This document shows positions 57,500-64,000 of a stretch of 64,000 nt of DNA, one piece after another. The position numbers were made by a program, and so were the translations under genes. This stretch comes from Isoetes taiwanensis (lineage: Eukaryota; Streptophyta; Lycopodiopsida; Isoetales; Isoetaceae): contig JAJEKV010000028.1 of assembly GCA_021234155.1 (NCBI GenBank), positions 7,140,163 to 7,204,162 of the forward strand. Direction: 5' to 3'. Below the pieces are notes generated by a model. It was not told the DNA's origin and ran no database searches. It saw nothing but the letters and a program-made list of their open reading frames with translations. How positions within the stretch are numbered: the first letter of the stretch is position 1; every line of letters starts with the position of its first letter.

Positions 57500-58620
57500 T
57501 AGATGGCTATAAGCTCTATCACGCTCTGAAATGAGTTTGAATCTTCGGAATGCGACGGAGCTTTGTTACACCCAACCACAATGCGAGGTGAATGGCGAGT
57601 CAAAAGATCACGGGAGAAATGATGTTTCTCGCACATTGGAAGGCTTTGGTGGTCGGTTCGATCGTAGCAAAGAGATATTTGTGCGTGTAAGGCATGTATA
57701 CACTCCAACGATATGGCAAAAGAAAAAATAAGCAAGTTTGACGAACTTTTCCCGGTTAGAAGCAAATTGTGAGTATGTAATTCTATGCAATCCATATTCA
57801 AATTAGTTCGTTATTTATCCCTGTTCATTCCTATTCTCTCGTGTTTGTGTATATCCGATGTGGAGAAACACCTGTCTCTTCACACTCGATAAGCGTGTTT
57901 TCCATTGCTTTCACCAAGATATGGGCTGCTTGTTGTTGAAGGTAGCACACGTCTGCATTTCCGGAGAAAGGGGTATATGGTTCTCGAGGTATGAATACTC
58001 TCCACGAAGATCCAAGCTAACCGAAGCTTCCATTGCTTACTGTCCAGATTTATCATTGCAGGGCCTCCGGATGCCACTTCTATCTTATTAGCACCGGAGT
58101 AAGTTGTCGAGGAAATGTTCACGGCATTGAAGGAGAAGGGAGGAGTCTGCGGGCATGTGAAGATAAATTTAGAATTGATCTGTTCATTGCCATATTCAAG
58201 AGCGCCGACAATGTAAAGAAGACCTTGAAGATGTTTACGATTCAACGGTTGGCGGATAGTTTTTAGATAGTGTATTTCTTGAAGGTTGGAGTGCTCGACT
58301 TCAATTCATGGAGCCGAATGTGAATGCGGGTGATAAGTCGAGACACGGTTCGGTTCAGATATTGCATTGGGAAGCAAACCGTAGATGTCACTTTTAAGTA
58401 TAGGAGATGGCAAAAATGTCCAGTGAAGGAAGAAAAATGCGTCACCGATTCTGTCGAACAAGATGACAATGATGGCACTCATTCCGTTGTCATAGACTTG
58501 AACATTCATAAGGATAATCATTTGTTCAAAAGTCTAAGAGCCGAGAGCTTGTTTAGTGATCTCTATTCGATGTTCTACGGCAATTGGAGTTTGAGACGGA
58601 CTTAAACTTCTTCCATTTCA
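57500..58620 (+). pseudogene. Eroded coding-like stretch, unknown family
   Basis: One plus frame, interrupted by two stops, contains LISTGVSCRGNVHGIEGEGR, FRIDLFIAIFKSADNVKKTL, FTIQRLADSF, then FLKVGVLDFNSW, VRFRYCIGKQTVDVTFKYRR and VEQDDNDGTHSVVIDLNIHK, ending SLFSDLYSMFYGNWSLRR. The same-frame continuity over about 190 codons despite stops indicates a real protein in decay. No family was recognised. Frames at 57531-57731 (plus) and 57499-57801 (minus) are less convincing. Confidence 0.35.
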
Positions 58621-58699
58621 TGATAGATGGCCGAAGGTGGGAAAGCAGAAGAATGCTATAAATTGGGGTCATGCATGCCACCCAAAGTCATATCTGTAT

Positions 58700-58760
58700 A
58701 TGAATCTATCTAATATAAACTAGTAATGGTGCCCGGCGTTGCCGGGCATAGGTACGGGTG
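58700..58760 (+). repeat. Helitron-like terminal hairpin
   Basis: TGCCCGGC-GTT-GCCGGGCA at about 58730-58748 is a GC stem-loop inside AT-rich DNA, preceded by TCTATCTAATATAAACTAGT (58705-58724). Many plant Helitron ends have such an arrangement. A damaged second copy, ATGGTTTCCCGGCGTTGC, lies at about 59226. No CTRR end or Rep/helicase sequence was found. Confidence 0.35.
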
Positions 58761-59667
58761 GATTGTGGATAATGATGAAGTTGTAGACATATTTACAATG
58801 CATATAGCATAAATACTAATGATAGTGTATTGAATTGTTCTAAATAGGGCAATAATTTGTGTTGTATTTCAAATATATCAATTACACATGGTAACTACTT
58901 TGGTGGTAGTTAGGTGCGGAGGAGCATTGCAAATGACATTTGGTATAGATTTCAGTGACAATGGCATAGATGCAAAAGTGGTATTTACATTTTTTATCAA
59001 AATTTTAAAGCTCCATTTTGGTATTCTGACAATTTTTTTGTCTATTCATTTGTCAATAGGACTTTGTATCATACGTGATTTTGTAGACGTCCATTTATTT
59101 AAGCGACGCATTAGATGTTTTTTCCAATGGATAATGTTTTACTCCATAGTGTGTAGGTTATTGCGTTGTCATGAACCCAATTGTAATTTGTTTCGTATGC
59201 AAAGTAGTTCTGATATAGGTCAATAAATGGTTTCCCGGCGTTGCAAGCATAAGTACAATTTTAATGCATCAATCCATCGTCATTATGTTGTATGTGGGTT
59301 GAGTGTCATGTTAAAAAACATCTGTAGGGTGTTATATTACTATGTGTGTGACATAAGCTTGTTGAGAATCATTGGATAGAAGGCAAGTACTAATGGGTGT
59401 GTAAGGAGCTACACATCTTAGCCCTCATAAAATAAAATATAGCTTCTGGTAATTATCTAGCCTTATCTTTCTGCACCTTAGCACCTAAAAATTGAACTGT
59501 ACACTATCTAATAAAATTCTGTCCTATCACAAAAGCCAGAATTCAAACTCACAAAAAAAAAGATGATGGTTATGTAAATGTTGCAACAATAACTGTTTAA
59601 GTTGTAATAGAACTATATTTTCTCTAACTTTATCTTTGTTCAGCTTCTAAACTGTATATCACATAAC
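58761..59667. other. AT-rich intergenic DNA
   Basis: A plus frame (58888-59226) is open for 112 codons with a hydrophobic composition (FFIKILKLHFGILTIFLSIH) but no family signature. I do not call it a gene. Confidence 0.4.
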
Positions 59668-60040
59668 CCCCCAACACATAACAACCATTGACATTAACAA
59701 CCAACACATAACTACACCCCCTTATTCCTTAATCTACACCGTACGTAAAGTTCCTCGTTTGTGGGGTATGCAAGTACAAAATTTGCTATACTGTATAACA
59801 AGATTCGCAAAATACTATAAGATTTCAAGCAGAATACTATATAGTGTTGATTTCACACGCAAAATACAATTATGAGGGCTCTCGCCGCCTCGGAGTCACC
59901 CCCGTGTGAATATGCACCCAAACCAAAGGGGGTTTAAGGGGATTTTAATTTAAATGTGTTGGACCCAATGGTTGTGTTAATTAATGTCAATGGTAGTTAT
60001 GTGTTGGTTGTTAATGTCAATGGTTGTTATGTGTTGGGGG
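59668..60040. mobile_element. MITE-like element with perfect 48-base terminal inverted repeats
   Basis: The 48 bases at 59668-59715 (starting CCCCCAACACATAACAACC) are the exact reverse complement of 59993-60040 (ending TGTTATGTGTTGGGGG). The 277-base interior has no coding frame. The arms contain the sub-repeat TTATGTGTTGG. Flanking duplications are not clear (TAA or similar). Perfect identity means recent origin or gene conversion. Confidence 0.75.
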
Positions 60041-60727
60041 TTTAATTTTTTTATATGTTGGATGTTAATGGTTTGTGTTGCAAAAAAAATTTTGGCCCCT
60101 TGGGGCCTTAAGTGACATCACCCCCTCGGTGAGACAAAAAATTTTAGAATTCAAACCCTAAAAAAACTAGAATTCATTTGAGGCTTTCATCACCGTAACT
60201 TTTGAATTTCATCACAATAAAACAAATAGAACATAAGTAAAAGTTACCATAAAGATAGAGCGGATTGATCCCATTATTCGAAACTCATAAAGTTTGCAAC
60301 ACCCATACACAAACATTTTTCAACCGAATTTAACAAAGAACCTTTGGCCTCCATGGATTCTTGTGGTGAGAAACCAAAAGTGGAAACTTTTTCTGCTTGT
60401 TAGCACAAGGATCTAGAAGCCTCAAAATCTAAAATGCATGGTAATTTTTTGCAGGCTTCATTCGGAATGAGCCATAAAACAATATCCAATAGCTTAAATC
60501 AGTATTAATCACCGGTAGGATGTAAAAGCCTACCAAACCCGGCCGGAAAATTGCTGTTTTAGCATAGATAACTTTAACCAAACATATCCATATCATACAC
60601 TATCAAAAAAGATCTGGGGAGAGAGCTTTCCAACATAATAAAATCATCTCAAACAGAGCTCGGATCAAAGTTATGATAAGAAATGTGTTGCCGGCGGAAA
60701 CCGCATCTACATGCGCCCTTCATGTGC
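60041..60727. other. AT-rich intergenic DNA
   Basis: No gene recognised. TTTGGCCCCTTGGGGCCTTA (about 60091) is another short G/C palindrome. Confidence 0.4.
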
Positions 60728-60905
60728 CCATTATGCACCACACACACAAAAAGAGGGCTTTTGTTTGTGAGCCATTGGTTGTTGACCATTATGCACCACA
60801 CACACAAAAAGAGCTTTTGTTGTGAGCCATGATTTGTTGACCATTACGCACCACACGCACAAAAAAAAGGGCTTTTGTTGTGAGCCATTGGTTGTTGACC
60901 ATTGG
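60728..60905 (+). repeat. Three-copy minisatellite, 55-58-base unit
   Basis: Units start CCATTATGCACCACACACAC at 60728 and 60786 and CCATTACGCACCACACGCAC at 60841. Each continues with AGGGCTTTTGTTGTGAGCCA and TTGTTGA. Confidence 0.9.
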
Positions 60906-61426
60906 AAAAAAAAAGGCTAAAATCAATGGCTCAGAAATGATGCACTCTAGATGTACGCATTAGTAGATCCATTTGAATACATCACGAAATCATAGGAAAA
61001 CCTTAGTGAAAAGCGTACAAAAACACAAAGAAAACCCCCTGTTATTATGCTACATATTCACAACAGATATTTTAAGTTTGTTGCCGTCGAGCCAAACGAA
61101 GGGGAAATAACTTCAAAACTCAGAAACAATGGACAATACCTATTTAGATGAGCCAGATTGTCCAGCTCCAAATATAACATGTATAGCAACTCGTATCTTT
61201 GGATAGATCTTCAAGTCTATACCACTTGTCCATAATCTAAAGAACAGTAAACCTACCTAACTGCCATTATTCTTACAATTAGTGCGTAATAGCAATCTGC
61301 TCTGCATGAGCTACTACAATTTCGTCTCCATCAAGTCCAAATGAGTAAGATGCTAGGGATACATGTTCCAAGTTTTCACCTAGTCCATTTCACATGGATT
61401 TGACAATCGTCACGAACACATGAAAA
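60906..61426. other. Intergenic or intronic AT-rich DNA
   Basis: No gene or RNA recognised. Confidence 0.4.
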
Positions 61427-62204
61427 CCCTCTAAACATAGGTCTAACAATTTCTTGAATCTTGAAAGTCTATGCTATATCACAAAGCAATGAACTCACCT
61501 CGAATTAACAGAAATTCACTTGGTTTACATTGACAATCTATGAAGGACATTAATGCTGTACAGTGCTAGAAACCTACATGGCATACCTTGCTGCGAGCTG
61601 ATCAGGGTAACATATCTACACCCTCTAAACATAGGTCTGAAACAATGCCTTGAATCTTGAAAGTCTATACTACATGGTAGAGTAATGAATTCACATCGGA
61701 TTAATTGAAATTCACACAATTTACATTGACAATCTATGGATGCCGTATACTGCCACAAACCTATGGGGCATACCTTGATGCGAGCTGATCAGGGTCTGGT
61801 ACATGATCTATAAGATGATTCATATCACTGTGATCCAACCTTTAATAATATATCTACTTCGAGGAAAAAGAAGATCAGTTCAAAGCAAGAATGTTAGACA
61901 ACATACAATGGTTTTTACACTTTGCCCAATAATTCTAATCAAGGGGAAAGAGGATTATCCCACACCTCATCAAATAAATTGGTAGTATAGATACTGATTA
62001 GATTCTGGTACATGATTTGTTAAGATGATTCATATCACTGTGATCCAATTTTTAAATAATATATCTACTTCGGAAAAAAATTTCAATTCAAAGCAACAAT
62101 GTTAGACAACATACATTGGTTCTTACACTTTGCCCAATAATTCTGATCAAAGGGAAAGAGGATCATCCCACACCTTATCAAATGAACTGGTAGTATAGGT
62201 ACTG
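61427..62204 (+). repeat. Two successive tandem duplications (A-A-B-B)
   Basis: Unit A, about 194 bases, begins CCCTCTAAACATAGGTCT at 61427 and 61621 and ends GCGAGCTGATCAGGG. Unit B, about 209 bases, begins CTGGTACATGAT at 61796 and 62005 and ends GGTAGTATAG(A/G)TACTG. Copies differ at roughly one base in ten, so the duplications are old. The two events abut exactly at 61796. Confidence 0.85.
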
Positions 62205-63788
62205 CCTAAAGTTTCAGTAGACAATTTGCATTTTATCAATCTCAATTTATTTAACGCTTACCAATGAAAATGCTAGATCAAGCAGATTTGAGCAAAGCTA
62301 CATCTGCATCAATATCAACATCTGCATTAGAAAGCTATACAACCTAAACTCAATGAATGAAGATCTAATAAAGTTCTCAGTTGACAGCATAACTTATACA
62401 TAGGCACTATAGCCCTACCCATATCGTCATACAATTGACGCCTCTAGAAGGCCTTGCGTACTGCATGCAATACAGGTTCCAAACAGAGCTGCAATGTCGT
62501 GATGGCTGTGTCAATTCATATCCATTTTCATTTATCCGAGCACATGCCACTGCTAATGTCTTATATACATCCAATATGCAGCCTTTAAAGAGCTTGTTCC
62601 ATCTAGATGAAGATGAGACCTGGACAAAGAACAATAAGATCTCTACTGATCAAAAGAGGTTGTATAGAAATTCATTCCACAAATGATACCTGTAAATAAT
62701 CATAACATAGAGGACGTTGATGGATGTTATTTGCCAATATTAGAACATTGAACATTATATTAATTCCAATTGTTCAACATCAACGGCATATAAGACACCA
62801 TTGTAAGTGAAAATATATGATCAAAGGGAGTTAGATGGGGCTTAATGTGCCTGAAGAAGGATCGAAAAATTCTTTACCCATATTCATGTTGTTTTCTCTA
62901 TTCTTATATCTACAGATGCCACTCCATCAAATGATTAGTTAACTTCAGGTTCATATGATCGTTGAAACTTTATAATTCACCCCTTTCATTGGATGGGATT
63001 CCAGTCAATTGGCAATAACCCTACTTGCGGGAACTCGATATGAAAAGGGAGCCTAGAATACAAACTGATCCAGACATTACTTGTAAAAGTAAAGCTGGGA
63101 ATCTACCTTGTAAAAAAGGATGCATCAAATAGTCATGCCTCCAAAATAGGTCATGTGTTCACCTGCAACATGTGCAAAAAAGAAGTATATAAGATTCATG
63201 CATCCATAGAGCAGCAAACCATCATAAGTATATGATAATTGTTAACTATATGCATGCAATATGTCACAGAAAAAATAACAAACCAGTTATGTTCTATCCT
63301 GTTGACGCTCCATTTATATTGTTCCAAAAAGCTAGCTTTAGTTTTCAGGAGAAGTTTCATGGCACTTTATAGTCTTTGGCACATTAAAGATAAAGCCACA
63401 GATTGTATCTATTTGTGAGAATTTAAAGAAATGAAATAAGTGAAAAGTCGATAAACTTTTAATGGATTAAAACACATACCATCACTTGATTCAATAATTT
63501 AGTGCCATATATACATAGGTTTCAAATCTAGGAAGAACATGAGAGATCACATGCATAGCATCTGAATTGCAGAATCATAATGCCTTGCTTGGAGATGAAC
63601 AATTCACAGAGAACCCTAGTTAATATCAGTAGAGTGGACTGACCTCGACAAATAGGGCATTGATATGGCTTGAAACATATAACTCAAAACATTGAATAGA
63701 ATGGGTCCCATCGTGGTTCAAACAGGCATACCATGATATGGCAGTAAAAACATTCAAAACAAAAAGAAGTACCAGCTCACTTCATTAC
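62205..63788. other. Probable intronic or downstream DNA of the chorismate mutase locus
   Basis: No further chorismate mutase exon could be found. A minus-strand stretch at about 62430-62620 after a TTTGTCCAG acceptor is open (RWNKLFKGCILDVYKTLAVA, then SVWNLYCMQYARPSRG) and could be an exon, but I cannot tie it to any protein. Confidence 0.3.
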
Positions 63789-63923
63789 CCCATTCTATAG
63801 TGACTTCGCCAAGCTTCTCAAGATCGTGCATAAATAATACTGTCCTCTTGTCTTATGAGGGAGTGCCGAATATTTTCCAATGTTAAATTCTCACTGAGAT
63901 CCACTGAAACATTTGATGTGGCG
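63789..63923 (-). pseudogene. Chorismate mutase exon (N-terminal part of the enzyme)
   Basis: Chorismate mutase turns chorismate into prephenate for Phe and Tyr synthesis. After an acceptor (TTGCAG, 63924-63929) the exon reads NVSVDLSENLTLENIRHSLI and RQEDSIIYA, the hallmark N-terminal sequence of plant chorismate mutases (family: LTLESVRxxLIRQEDTIIFSLIERAQ). A TGA follows three codons later. In another frame LEKLGEVTIEWG may correspond to the LIERAQ segment. So a small indel breaks the frame, or the true donor is earlier. A donor-like GGG|GTAATG is at 63788. Upstream exons lie outside the window and no downstream exon was found, so the rest of the gene may be lost. Confidence 0.68.
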
Positions 63924-64000
63924 CTGCAATTTCACCAAGCAGATCAGCATAAATTTTATTTATAAGATTGCCACAAATTATTCAGCTGATGGAACTAAAA
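63924..64000 (-). other. Probable intron upstream of the chorismate mutase exon
   Basis: AT-rich sequence ending (on the minus strand) in GGTGAAATTGCAG, an acceptor consensus. It runs to the window edge. Confidence 0.4.

Noticed and set aside
1-64000. Plastid or mitochondrial DNA insertions, bacterial operons, CRISPR arrays, rRNA
   Set aside because: None of the familiar organellar genes, rRNA sequences, Shine-Dalgarno-led gene clusters or regularly spaced direct repeats with unique spacers was seen.

Overview
The window is nuclear DNA of a land plant with a large, repeat-filled genome. A fern is the best guess, by inference: the two PPR gene fragments look like the expanded PPR family of homosporous ferns, and every recognisable gene is either eukaryotic (introns, TATA promoters, nuclear-encoded enzymes) or a retroelement relic. 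Nothing bacterial is present: no operons, rRNA genes, intact tRNAs or CRISPR.

Layout. 0-5 kb: a decayed LINE on the minus strand (endonuclease then reverse transcriptase, 3.6 to 1.7 kb) and the 3' end of a second LINE on the plus strand. 8-10.2 kb: two PPR pseudogenes in opposite orientation. 13.4-18.3 kb: three more LINE copies, two of them meeting tail to tail at 14.14-14.18 kb. 19.5-20 kb: a small two-exon gene model. 22-25 kb: nested retroelements (gag fragment, L1-type RT, and a Ty3/gypsy LTR plus pol inserted into the L1). 27.4-33 kb: a CpG-rich minus-strand block of coding-like pieces, sprinkled with a recurrent palindrome. 33.8-46.1 kb: mostly satellites and minisatellites, including T-rich and A-rich arrays that look like inverted copies about 9 kb apart. 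46.1-49.1 kb: an eroded unidentified plus-strand reading frame. 49.3-49.5 kb: a rhamnose synthase pseudogene. 49.6-53.6 kb: AT-rich DNA bracketed by two related repeats. 53.9-56.4 kb: a head-to-head pair of small paralogous genes. 57-60 kb: unidentified coding-like fragments, a Helitron-like hairpin and a MITE-like element with perfect 48-bp inverted ends. 60.7-62.2 kb: tandem duplications. 63.8-63.9 kb: a chorismate mutase exon.

How it fits together. There is no pathway here. The window is an accessory, retroelement-shaped region. The most coherent small systems are the LINE family with a shared 3' stem-loop and pentanucleotide tail; the Ty3 LTR with a heat-shock-element palindrome upstream of a TATA box; and the divergent microprotein gene pair around 54-56 kb. 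That pair shares protein ends, splice phase at the last intron and a TATA-region motif, and one copy also has two TGACGTGGC boxes. I consider it the best candidate for something undescribed.

Limits: everything was read by eye. Splice models, repeat boundaries and family names have not been tested by alignment or expression data.
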